Origin: JANXSD01 sp043758125
Lineage (GTDB): Bacteria; Bacteroidota; Bacteroidia; AKYH767-A; OLB10
Direction: 5' to 3'
Assembly: GCA_043758125.1 (NCBI GenBank)
Contig: JAYVOC010000265.1
Coordinates: 1-33,339 of the forward strand
DNA: 33,339 nt
The first letter of the stretch is position 1; each line of letters starts with the position of its first letter. Below the pieces are notes generated by a model, which ran no database searches, was not told where the DNA came from, and saw only the letters and a list, made by a program, of their open reading frames with translations. The position numbers were made by a program, and so were the translations under genes. Shown piece by piece: positions 16,959 to 25,660 of this stretch.

Positions 16959-19900
16959 ATGAATACTCCACCCCTTCCATACCAACCAAAAAATAAAATT
17001 CGTATTGTTACAGCAGCCTCACTTTTTGATGGACATGATGCTTCGATCAATATTTTTCGACGTATTATGCAAAGTAGTGGTGCTGAAGTGATCCATTTGG
17101 GTCATGATAGAAGTGTGAATGAGGTAGTAAATTGTGCTATTCAAGAAGATGCCAATGGGATTGCTATTACCTCTTACCAAGGCGGACATATTGAATATTT
17201 TAAATACATGCTCGATCTTTTAAAAGAACGTGGATGTGGACATATTCGCATTTTTGGTGGCGGTGGTGGTACCATTTTACCATCAGAAATTAAAGAGCTT
17301 CAAGATTATGGCATCACACGTATTTATCATCCCGATGATGGTCGTACAATGGGATTGCAAGGAATGATAAACGACATGTTGCAACAATGCGATTATCCAA
17401 CTGGATTTAATTTAAATGGTGAAGTAAAAAAGATTGGAACAAAAAATCATTACGCACTTGCACGATTAATTTCAGCAGCAGAAAATAATCATGATGAATA
17501 CCAAAAATTTTCAGCAGAGATTGTAGAAGCATCTAAAAATAAACTTACTCCCGTACTAGGAATTACTGGAACAGGTGGCTCCGGAAAATCTAGTTTAGTT
17601 GATGAATTGGTTCGTCGTTTTTTAGTTGACTTTAAAGATAAAACGATGGCGATAATTTCTGTCGATCCATCGAAACGCAAAACAGGTGGTGCTTTACTTG
17701 GTGATCGTATCCGCATGAATGCGATTAACAATGATCGTGTGTACATGCGTTCGCTAGCAACTCGTCAAAGTAATTTAGCACTTTCAAAATATGTTCGCGA
17801 AGCAATTGATATTGTTAAAGCAGCAGGTTTTGATTTAATTATTTTAGAGACATCTGGTATTGGACAAAGTGATACAGAAATTACCAAGCATAGTGATATG
17901 AGTTTGTATGTGATGACTCCTGAATATGGAGCTGCAACACAACTCGAGAAAATCGATATGTTAGATTTTGCAGATATTATTGCATTAAATAAATTCGATA
18001 AACGTGGAGCATTAGATGCTTTGCGCGATGTTAAAAAACAATACAAACGCAATCATCAATTATGGGATGTTGATGATGAAAAGTTGCCAGTTTTTGGAAC
18101 TATTGCTTCTCAATTTAATGATCCTGGAATGAATCGTCTTTACAAAAAGGTGATGGATTGCATTGTTGAAAAAACGGGAGCTGATTTAAAATCTACATTT
18201 GAAGTTTCGGATGAGATGAGCGAGAAAGTTTTTATCATTCCACCTCAACGTACACGTTACCTTAGCGAGATTTCGGAAAGTAATCGTCAGTATGATAAGT
18301 GGGCGAAAGATCAATCTACAGTAGCACAAAAACTTTTTGCAATTCATACTGCAATGGATGCTTTGACAAGTATTGATGTGAAAGAAAAAGAAAATGCAAT
18401 TGCTACTTTAAAATCTGCTTATGCAGAATGGGAATTAAAATTGGATGGCACTAATCGTAGAATGGTGGAACAGTTCCCTGAGAAGTGTAAAGCGTATCAA
18501 GGAGAATATTATATTTTTAAAGTACGTGATAAGGAAATCAAGATAAAAACATATTACGAATCACTTTCACATTCACATATTCCAAAAATTTCTGTTCCTA
18601 AATTTGAAGCATGGGGTGATCAATTAAATTGGATGTTACAAGAAAATTTTCCTGGTGAATTTCCATTTACTGCTGGTGTATTTCCGTTCAAACGTGAAGG
18701 TGAAGATCCAACACGAATGTTTGCTGGTGAAGGCGGTCCCGAAAGAACAAATCGTCGTTTCCATTATGTGTCATTAGGAATGCCTGCTCATCGTTTAAGT
18801 ACTGCTTTTGATTCTGTAACACTTTACGGACATGATCCAGAATATCGTCCAGATATTTATGGAAAGATTGGAAATGCTGGCGTTAGTATTTGCTGTTTAG
18901 ATGATGCAAAAAAATTATACAGCGGGTTTAATTTAGCCGATCCAAAAACTTCTGTAAGCATGACGATCAATGGTCCTGCTGCAATGTTAACAGGGTTTTT
19001 TATGAATGCTGCAATTGATCAGCAATGCGAATTGTACATCCGTAATAACGGACAAGTAGAATTAGTGAATGAAAAGATTGATGAGATCTATAAAAAGAAA
19101 GGTTCAAAACGTCCACGTTATCAAGGTGATTTACCTAAGGGAAATGATGGATTAGGATTAATGTTATTAGGTGTTACTGCTGATCAAGTTTTACCTGCTG
19201 ATATTTATGAAAAGATAAAAGCAGAAACGTTAACACAAGTTCGTGGAACAGTTCAAGCAGATATTTTAAAAGAAGATCAAGCTCAAAACACCTGTATTTT
19301 TAGTACTGAATTTGCTTTGCGATTGATGGGTGATATGCAAGAATATTTCATCACTAAAAAAATTCGTAACTTTTATTCTGTTTCCATTTCTGGATATCAT
19401 ATTGCAGAAGCTGGTGCAAATCCAATAACACAATTAGCATTCACGCTTGCCAATGGATTTACTTACGTAGAATATTATGCAAGTCGTGGTATGAACATTA
19501 ATGATTTCGCTCCTAACTTAAGTTTTTTCTTTAGCAATGGTATTGATCCAGAGTATGCTGTTATCGGACGTGTAGCTCGTAGAATTTGGGCAAAAGCAAT
19601 GAAAATGAAATATGCTGCAAATGATCGTAGTCAGTTGTTGAAATACCATATTCAAACTTCAGGAAGATCATTGCATGCACAAGAAATCGATTTCAACGAT
19701 ATCAGAACAACATTGCAAGCCTTGTATGCAATTTACGACAACTGTAATTCATTACATACAAATGCATACGACGAAGCGATTACAACACCAACGGAAGAAA
19801 GTGTTCGTAGAGCAATGGCAATTCAATTAATTATTAATCGTGAGTTAGGATTAGCGAAAAATGAAAACACTTTACAAGGTTCATTTATCATTGAAGAATT

Positions 19901-20342
19901 AACTGATTTAGTGGAAGAAGCAGTGCTCACCGAATTTGATCGCATTACTGAACGTGGTGGAGTTTTAGGATCGATGGAAACGATGTATCAACGTGGAAAA
20001 ATTCAAGAAGAATCATTGTATTATGAAACATTAAAACATAGCGGTGAATATCCAATCATTGGTGTGAATACTTTCTTATCATCAAAAGGATCGCCAACGA
20101 TTACTCCGAAAGAAGTTATTCGTGCAACTACTGAAGAAAAAGAATATCAGATAATAATGTTAGGCGAATTAAATAAACGTAATAGCGATGTGTCGGCAAA
20201 ACTTTTAAGAGAACTTCAATTAAGTGCTATTCGCAATCAAAATATGTTTGAAACGATGATGGAGGCAAGTAAATATTGTAGCCTCGGCCAAATAACAAAG
20301 TCACTTTTTGATGTTGGAGGGCAGTATAGAAGAAATATGTAA
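16959..20342 (+). CDS. icmF: IcmF: fused B12-dependent isobutyryl-CoA mutase with GTPase chaperone domain
   Basis: A 1127-residue fusion, in the order seen for IcmF. The B12-binding domain (about 14-145) has the base-off motif DGHDAS (24-29, axial ligand His26). A MeaI-type G domain (about 160-410) has Walker A GTGGSGKSS at 204-212 and 'NKFDKRG' as the guanine motif. The large mutase barrel (about 540-1127) holds the substrate and radical site. It interconverts isobutyryl-CoA and n-butyryl-CoA with adenosylcobalamin, and the G domain guards cofactor loading. Two residues that separate relatives are readable by alignment: Phe575 (Tyr in methylmalonyl-CoA mutase) and Gln776 in 'DQAQNTCIF' (Arg in methylmalonyl-CoA mutase). 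Phe plus Gln is the isobutyryl-CoA signature. It is a single-gene unit ended by a hairpin terminator. The product must be cytosolic and needs B12 supply. Confidence 0.95.
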   Translation: MNTPPLPYQPKNKIRIVTAASLFDGHDASINIFRRIMQSSGAEVIHLGHDRSVNEVVNCAIQEDANGIAITSYQGGHIEYFKYMLDLLKERGCGHIRIFGGGGGTILPSEIKELQDYGITRIYHPDDGRTMGLQGMINDMLQQCDYPTGFNLNGEVKKIGTKNHYALARLISAAENNHDEYQKFSAEIVEASKNKLTPVLGITGTGGSGKSSLVDELVRRFLVDFKDKTMAIISVDPSKRKTGGALLGDRIRMNAINNDRVYMRSLATRQSNLALSKYVREAIDIVKAAGFDLIILETSGIGQSDTEITKHSDMSLYVMTPEYGAATQLEKIDMLDFADIIALNKFDKRGALDALRDVKKQYKRNHQLWDVDDEKLPVFGTIASQFNDPGMNRLYKKVMDCIVEKTGADLKSTFEVSDEMSEKVFIIPPQRTRYLSEISESNRQYDKWAKDQSTVAQKLFAIHTAMDALTSIDVKEKENAIATLKSAYAEWELKLDGTNRRMVEQFPEKCKAYQGEYYIFKVRDKEIKIKTYYESLSHSHIPKISVPKFEAWGDQLNWMLQENFPGEFPFTAGVFPFKREGEDPTRMFAGEGGPERTNRRFHYVSLGMPAHRLSTAFDSVTLYGHDPEYRPDIYGKIGNAGVSICCLDDAKKLYSGFNLADPKTSVSMTINGPAAMLTGFFMNAAIDQQCELYIRNNGQVELVNEKIDEIYKKKGSKRPRYQGDLPKGNDGLGLMLLGVTADQVLPADIYEKIKAETLTQVRGTVQADILKEDQAQNTCIFSTEFALRLMGDMQEYFITKKIRNFYSVSISGYHIAEAGANPITQLAFTLANGFTYVEYYASRGMNINDFAPNLSFFFSNGIDPEYAVIGRVARRIWAKAMKMKYAANDRSQLLKYHIQTSGRSLHAQEIDFNDIRTTLQALYAIYDNCNSLHTNAYDEAITTPTEESVRRAMAIQLIINRELGLAKNENTLQGSFIIEELTDLVEEAVLTEFDRITERGGVLGSMETMYQRGKIQEESLYYETLKHSGEYPIIGVNTFLSSKGSPTITPKEVIRATTEEKEYQIIMLGELNKRNSDVSAKLLRELQLSAIRNQNMFETMMEASKYCSLGQITKSLFDVGGQYRRNM

Positions 20343-20381
20343 TATTAACTATCACTACATTTTGATGTAAAATTCATGCTC

Positions 20382-20411
20382 AAAAAAGCAATCTTAAACG
20401 ATTGCTTTTTT
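20382..20411 (+). terminator. Terminator after icmF
   Basis: AAAAAAGCAATC (20382-20393) pairs perfectly with GATTGCTTTTTT (20400-20411) around a six-base loop, 40 bases past the icmF stop. The A/T-rich base of the stem makes it potentially bidirectional. Confidence 0.85.
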
Positions 20412-20631
20412 GCTTTATCCTCAATAGGAAAATGACACTTTTAAAACTAATAGAATCGTCTCTTCAAAAGAAAATAAAATAGCGGTCAGTGAATCCTTTA
20501 ACCAGTACAATCCATTGCTTTGCCCATAAATATGAACCCTTCGCCAAATTTTAAGAAATTTGAACTATTTCCATTGCTAAAAACTTTACTTTTTAGGTCT
20601 AATTCTGGATTAAGTCTAAAAAATATTTCTA

Positions 20632-23600
20632 ATGAAATTTCGATTTTTAAAATATGTTGTTCTTTTCTTTCTTTTGACAAGTAGAACATTATTATTCTCA
20701 CAAACTGTTCCTCCTAATTTTTCATTCACTTTATTTAAAGGAGGATGGACAGATGTAGAAGGTTTTCGCTTCGATTCAACAGGTCAAATGTATGTTTATG
20801 AAAAAGGTGGAAAGGTATGGGTGGTAGATACGAATGGTGTTAAACAAACGAAGCCTTTAATAAATATTAGTGAAGAGGTTGGTAACTGGCGCGATCATGG
20901 ATTAAATGGTTTTGTTTTGGATCCTAACTTTCGAACCAACGGATTTGTCTACCTTTTGTATACCGTAGATAGACATTATTTAATGAATTTCGGAACAGCA
21001 AATTATAATCCAGCAACGAATGAATATTTTAATGCAACAATAGTTCGAGTAACGAGATTTACTGCTGATGCATCAACAAATTTTACCAGCATTATTCCGA
21101 ATAGTAGATTCGTACTTATTGGTGAAAATAAAAAAACAGGAATTCCATTATTGCACGAATCACATAGTGGTGGTCAGTTAGTGTTTGGAACAGATGGTTC
21201 ATTAATGGTTACTACTGGTGATGGTTCAAGTTATAATGTTGCCGATGGCGGAAGTTCAAATGATACTTATTATATTCAAGGGTTAGCGGATTCTATTATT
21301 CGTCCAAAAGAAAATATTGGTGCATTTCGTTCACAAATGATTGATTGTTTAAATGGAAAATTACTTCGTATTGATCCTGCAACAGGTGATGGTATTCCTT
21401 CAAATCCATATTATGATGCGTCCAATCCTCGTGCTGCAAAATCAAGAGTATGGTCGTTAGGATTACGGAATCCATTTCGTATGGCAATTCGTCCTGGAAC
21501 AGGTAACACAGATATTTCCGCAGGAGATCCTGGTGTTTTTAATATTGGTGATGTTGGTTGGACGACTATTGAAGAATTAGATGTCAATACACGTTCAGGA
21601 ATGAATTTTGGTTGGCCATTATTTGAAGGATTAACTGCACAACCACTATACAAAGTATTAACAACTGTTAATCAAGATGCAATAAATCCATTGTATAATA
21701 ATGGAAGTTGTTACAATCAGTATTTTCAATTTAATCAATTATGTATTCAGGATACAAATACTTCATCGCCATCATTTCCTAATCCATGTGATTTAAATCT
21801 ACAAATTCCATCTACTATTTTTACGTTTAAACATTCACGACCTGCCATCGATTATCAGCATAATTTAACACAAGCTAGAACTGGAATATGGAATGGTACT
21901 TCTGCTGCTGAAATAGATTTAAATAATCCAGCGTCTCCTGTTAAAGGACCCATGTTTTCTGGCTATGCTTCCTGTGCTGGTGTTTGGTATACTGGAAAAA
22001 AATTTCCTGTTATTTATCAGAATACCTATTTTCATGCTGACTATGCACAGAGTTGGATTAGGAATTTCAAATTTGATAATGATAATGTTCTTGACTCCGT
22101 AAAAGACTTTGGCGCCAACTTAGGACCTATTGTTTTTATAGAGTTTAATCCAAAGGATGAACAACTATATTATGTAAAATACCCTTTTGATATTTACAAA
22201 CTAAGTTATAATCTTTCAGTAAATAATCCGCCAATTGCAATTGCTTCACAAGATATCAATTATGGTTTAAAACCTTTATCAGTTCAATTTACAGGAAGTA
22301 ATTCTAGCGATCCTGAAAATTTAGCACTTGCATATAGTTGGAATTTTGGAGATGGAAGTCCGATTGATAATTCGCCAAATCCTTCTCATATTTTTAATCC
22401 AACAACAAATAATCCAATTGCTTTTACTGTTACACTAACGGTTACGGATAACATTGGACAATCTTCAACCAAAACGTTAATGGTTTATGTAAATGACACT
22501 CCACCACAGGTAACCATTACCAGCTTTACAAACGGAGGTCAATTCACGATGTCGAATTTTACACAACTTCCATTACAAGCAAATGTATTTGATGCAGAAA
22601 GTGCAGATAATTTATTAAGTTATTCTTGGACAACTTTTTTACATCATAACACACACACTCATCCGGAATCACCAGATACCAATAGAATTACAAGCACTAC
22701 TTTAACTCCCGTTGGATGCGATGGTAATATTTATTATTATCGAATAGAATTAACAGTAACGGATCCAATTGGTCTTTCAACAACTGTTGATGGAAGTTTG
22801 TATCCTACTTGTGATCCACCTGTTGCTAATTTTTCGACAAATAAATTGGATGGTTGTTCGGGATCTCAAATAAATTTCACTGATCAATCTACCAATTTAC
22901 CTGATTCATGGCAATGGACTTTTGTTGGAGGAACTCCATCTTCCTCAACACTGAAAAATCCTATTGTTGTTTATAATAATCCTGGATTATATGATGTTGT
23001 ATTAACATCTACAAACACTCGAGGCAGTGGAACAACGACTAAAACTAGTTATATAACAATTCATAGCAACCCTTCACCTGTTATTACTTCTTCAGGTTCA
23101 ACAGTATTTTGTCAAGGAGGAATTTTAATTTTAAGCACAGCAACTGCGAATAGTTATTCGTGGTCAACAGGAGCAACAACACAAAATATTACAATCAATA
23201 TATCTGGCAATTATCAAGTAACGGTTACTGATTTGAATTCATGCTTAGGAACATCTGGAATTTTTAATGTACAAGCAACGAGTGGTACTCTTCCTGCAAA
23301 GCCTGGAAAAATTACATCAAGTAATGGAAATACAAAAGCATGTCCTGGCGATACAATTACATATTCGATTGCACCTGTTTCAGGTGCAACTTCCTACACA
23401 TGGTCGCCACCTTCAGGATCAACTATTATAAATGGAAATACAAGTAGAATAATTACAATAGCTTATGGAACTGGATTTATAAAATTTGATTCACTTAAAG
23501 TTTCTGCTGATAATCTTTGTGGTAGTAGCTTGCAAAGTAAAGTTCGAATAAATCGAAATTTACCTTTATTACCTAGTGTTATCTCTGGTACAATTATCAA

Positions 23601-24384
23601 TTTGTGTGGTGCAACCAATGTTGCATTCTCGGTAGTAAATGTTCCAAGTACCACTTATTTTTGGAAACTACCGTCATTTGCTTTTAATACAACAGGATTA
23701 TTATCAAATTCTATTACTACTAATTTTCCTTCAATAAATTTTACTGGAAATATTTATGTTGCAGCAGGAAATGGATGTGGGAAAAGTGCGTCACAAACTG
23801 TAACATTAAAATCAACACCATCTGCGGTTGATTCAATTTATGGTGATAACGTAGTTTGTCCTGGAAGCATCAATAATATGTATTCAATTATTGCAGATAC
23901 TACTGTTTTAAATTACAAATGGGTTGGGCCAATCGGTTCGCGAATAACAGATGGAGTTACTACCTCAACAGGAAATTATTTCGTTACTACCTCAAATATT
24001 GTTCACATTAAATTTGGAAGTATAACAGCAACATCAACATTAAGTGTAAAGAAAAACAATATTTGTGGCGTTGGAATTGCGAAAACAATCAATTTAATTC
24101 CTTGTAACTTAAGAATGAAATCAAATAGAATAATTAATGATGCAGAAATATTTCCAAATCCTACCGATGGTTCATTTACTCTAAATTTCAATTCTTCTTT
24201 ATCAGAAAATATTGACTTAAATATTTCTGATGTCACAGGAAGAATTGTATTCACAGAATCATTTACATCGTTTATAGGAAAAAATAGCCAGATGGTTGAT
24301 CTGAATTCAGTAGATGCTGGAATTTATTTAGTGACCTTTAAAATTGATTCTATTCTCCATCAAATAAAATTAGTAAAAGAGTAG
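20632..24384 (+). CDS. T9SS-exported PQQ-type sugar dehydrogenase-like protein with PKD/Ig-like repeats
   Basis: A 1250-residue secreted protein. The signal peptide MKFRFLKYVVLFFLLTSRTLLFS is followed by a six-bladed propeller of the glucose/sorbosone dehydrogenase (GSDH) family (about 28-535). Seen in it are 'RDHGLNGFVLDPNF', 'HESHSGGQLVFGTDGSLM' (His178, the place of the family's catalytic His), 'GKLLRIDPATGDG' and 'SLGLRNPFRMA'. Next are a PKD domain (about 545-625, 'YSWNFGDGS'), an Ig-like stretch, a second PKD-like domain (about 745-835, 'WQWTFVGG'), further Ig-like repeats, and a T9SS type A sorting domain in the last 80 residues ('IFPNPTDGSF...GRIVF...AGIYLVTF'). Family members oxidise aldoses with PQQ, but many Bacteroidota homologues are untested. 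A near -7 box (TACTTTTT, about 20594) precedes it. It is a single-gene unit. Confidence 0.87.
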   Translation: MKFRFLKYVVLFFLLTSRTLLFSQTVPPNFSFTLFKGGWTDVEGFRFDSTGQMYVYEKGGKVWVVDTNGVKQTKPLINISEEVGNWRDHGLNGFVLDPNFRTNGFVYLLYTVDRHYLMNFGTANYNPATNEYFNATIVRVTRFTADASTNFTSIIPNSRFVLIGENKKTGIPLLHESHSGGQLVFGTDGSLMVTTGDGSSYNVADGGSSNDTYYIQGLADSIIRPKENIGAFRSQMIDCLNGKLLRIDPATGDGIPSNPYYDASNPRAAKSRVWSLGLRNPFRMAIRPGTGNTDISAGDPGVFNIGDVGWTTIEELDVNTRSGMNFGWPLFEGLTAQPLYKVLTTVNQDAINPLYNNGSCYNQYFQFNQLCIQDTNTSSPSFPNPCDLNLQIPSTIFTFKHSRPAIDYQHNLTQARTGIWNGTSAAEIDLNNPASPVKGPMFSGYASCAGVWYTGKKFPVIYQNTYFHADYAQSWIRNFKFDNDNVLDSVKDFGANLGPIVFIEFNPKDEQLYYVKYPFDIYKLSYNLSVNNPPIAIASQDINYGLKPLSVQFTGSNSSDPENLALAYSWNFGDGSPIDNSPNPSHIFNPTTNNPIAFTVTLTVTDNIGQSSTKTLMVYVNDTPPQVTITSFTNGGQFTMSNFTQLPLQANVFDAESADNLLSYSWTTFLHHNTHTHPESPDTNRITSTTLTPVGCDGNIYYYRIELTVTDPIGLSTTVDGSLYPTCDPPVANFSTNKLDGCSGSQINFTDQSTNLPDSWQWTFVGGTPSSSTLKNPIVVYNNPGLYDVVLTSTNTRGSGTTTKTSYITIHSNPSPVITSSGSTVFCQGGILILSTATANSYSWSTGATTQNITINISGNYQVTVTDLNSCLGTSGIFNVQATSGTLPAKPGKITSSNGNTKACPGDTITYSIAPVSGATSYTWSPPSGSTIINGNTSRIITIAYGTGFIKFDSLKVSADNLCGSSLQSKVRINRNLPLLPSVISGTIINLCGATNVAFSVVNVPSTTYFWKLPSFAFNTTGLLSNSITTNFPSINFTGNIYVAAGNGCGKSASQTVTLKSTPSAVDSIYGDNVVCPGSINNMYSIIADTTVLNYKWVGPIGSRITDGVTTSTGNYFVTTSNIVHIKFGSITATSTLSVKKNNICGVGIAKTINLIPCNLRMKSNRIINDAEIFPNPTDGSFTLNFNSSLSENIDLNISDVTGRIVFTESFTSFIGKNSQMVDLNSVDAGIYLVTFKIDSILHQIKLVKE

Positions 24385-24387
24385 TAA

Positions 24388-24416
24388 AATTATTTCGATA
24401 AGTTATTGAAATTATT
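24388..24416. terminator. Possible two-way terminator between convergent genes
   Basis: AATTATTTCGAT (24388-24399) can pair with ATTGAAATTATT (24405-24416) with one mismatch and one wobble. It fills the 30-base space between the dehydrogenase gene and the pseudogene, and the right arm covers the first bases of the latter's stop region. It is AT-only and thus weak. Confidence 0.35.
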
Positions 24417-24906
24417 ATTGCCTTTTTAATATATCTCTTAACTTAACCATCTTTTGAGCTGGCGTTAATCCTTCAAAGTAATAATTGTGATGTTGGTGCC
24501 AGCGATTGAAAGGAAAAAAACCAAGAGAGAAGCCAGCAAGTAATCCAAGTTGGCTCATTAAAACAGTTGCTACAAACTTATCTTCTGGTTGCAATTCTTG
24601 GTTATCCCTATTGTTTTCTTCAAATTTAGTTGCAAATAATAGTCCGCCTCCAAGTCCACCTACGATACCAGGTATTAGCCCCGATTTTCCTGGCCTGTCA
24701 AAAGCAATTTTAGAAATTCTACTTATAGCCAATTTTGTAATTGTTGAGTCACTATTTATCTGAACAGAATCGATTCCGTATGTGATAAGTCAAGTTCCTA
24801 AAAAAACCTTATAACCAGAATCGGCTTCAATAATCCAATTTGATAAACGCTGAGCATGAGAAATTTGAGAAAGAAGAATAATGATGACAAGAAGTGAATA
24901 TCGCAT
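24415..24906 (-). pseudogene. Nonsense-mutated paralogue of the 25093-25584 membrane-protein gene
   Basis: Read from the ATG at 24906, the frame is MRYSLLVIIILLSQISHAQ, then 'NWIIEADSGYKVFLGT', then TGA (codon 39, 24792-24790), then 'LITYGIDSVQI' and on to 'LRDILKRQ' with a normal stop at 24415. The whole span is 164 codons, exactly the length of the intact neighbour, with no gap needed in alignment. Codon 39 of the neighbour is GGA (Gly), so one G-to-T change explains the stop. The remainder keeps shared blocks such as 'ISKI', 'FNRW..HH' and 'GLT', showing little decay. Translation restart is possible only at weak codons such as TTG 24732 and would lack the signal peptide. TGA is used as an ordinary stop elsewhere in the window, so recoding is unlikely. 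A sequencing error cannot be excluded. Confidence 0.85.
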
Positions 24907-24948
24907 AGGCAAATTAAATAATTTATAAAACGCACCGATAGCACTGAG

Positions 24949-24980
24949 AAAAAAAAAGCGGATTTTATTAAAATGCGTTT
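24949..24980 (-). terminator. Probable terminator downstream of the 163-residue membrane-protein gene
   Basis: On the minus strand AAACGCATTTT (24980-24970) pairs with AAAATCCGCTT (24966-24956) with one mismatch and one wobble, and a T-run (24957-24949) follows. It lies about 110 bases past the stop of the intact paralogue and before the pseudogene, so the two copies would be separate units. Confidence 0.4.
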
Positions 24981-25092
24981 ACTAATAGGTTGATGATTAC
25001 TGATTATTTAAGCAAGAAAATGTTTTCAATATCATTAATACAATTGGAATTTTTCAAAAACTAATAAAGCCCAAGCGGTGTATTAAAATATT

Positions 25093-25584
25093 TTATTTTC
25101 TCCTCCAAATATCCCTAATTCTCATTTGTCGTTCAGGGAATGTCAAACCAGCTAAATCATATTCATGGTGACGCTTCCATCTATTGAAAGTAAAAAAACC
25201 AGCAGCACCTCCTAAAAAAACACCAGCATTTGCAATTAAAAAACTTATAACGGTTTTATCATTGCTTGATAAGGAATCGTTATTTTTATTATTTTCAAGA
25301 AAAGAAGCAACAAAAATTGTAGCAACGCCAACAGCACCTATAAGCCCAGCATAAACACCTGATTGACCGGGTCTAATTACTGAAATTTTCGAAATGTCTT
25401 TGATGGCCAATCGTAATACAACCGTGTCATTAATTAGTTGTACAGAATCTTCACCAAGCAAAGTGAATCCTGCACCCGTAAATACTTCGTTTGTGGAATC
25501 ACTTTCGATAGTCCATTTAGCTTTTTTTTGGGCATACGAAAATTGAGTAATAATTAGAAATAAAATGAGTAGAATTAATCGCAT
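25093..25584 (-). CDS. Small membrane protein of unknown function, intact copy
   Basis: A 163-residue protein. The signal peptide MRLILLILFLIITQFSYA is followed by a soluble stretch (about 20-70, 'WTIESDSTNEVFTGAGFTLLGEDSVQL') and two glycine-rich hydrophobic helices (about 76-97 and 112-133, 'GLIGAVGVATIFVASF' and 'FLGGAAGFFTF'). A basic tail follows ('NRWKRHHEYDLAGLTFPE'). The soluble part looks like a domain describing a value whose effect is 'ISKISV', seen in many Bacteroidota proteins with a similar N-terminus, but I do not recognise a family with a known role. I chose ATG 25584 over TTG 25590 because the -7 box TAAATTTG overlaps the TTG. The gene sits just downstream of the EF-G-like gene on the same strand (76 bases) and has a mutated copy next to it. 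Confidence 0.7.
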   Translation of the reverse strand: MRLILLILFLIITQFSYAQKKAKWTIESDSTNEVFTGAGFTLLGEDSVQLINDTVVLRLAIKDISKISVIRPGQSGVYAGLIGAVGVATIFVASFLENNKNNDSLSSNDKTVISFLIANAGVFLGGAAGFFTFNRWKRHHEYDLAGLTFPERQMRIRDIWRRK

Positions 25585-25587
25585 CGC

Positions 25588-25595
25588 CAAATTTA
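25588..25595 (-). promoter_or_regulatory. -7 box directly in front of the 163-residue protein gene
   Basis: TAAATTTG on the minus strand is an exact TAnnTTTG match ending only three bases before the ATG at 25584. If used, transcription would begin at or about the start codon. The mutated paralogue has a similar but imperfect TAATTTG four bases before its ATG. Confidence 0.4.
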
Positions 25596-25660
25596 ATGAA
25601 TTTTAAAACCACCATGTAGCCTTTGCGATAGGATCTATTTTAGAATTGGTATTAATTAAA

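Noticed and set aside
24790..24792. In-frame TGA read as selenocysteine or a recoded sense codon
   Set aside because: The intact paralogue has glycine (GGA) there, no stem-loop for recoding is evident, and TGA ends the DoxX-like gene normally.
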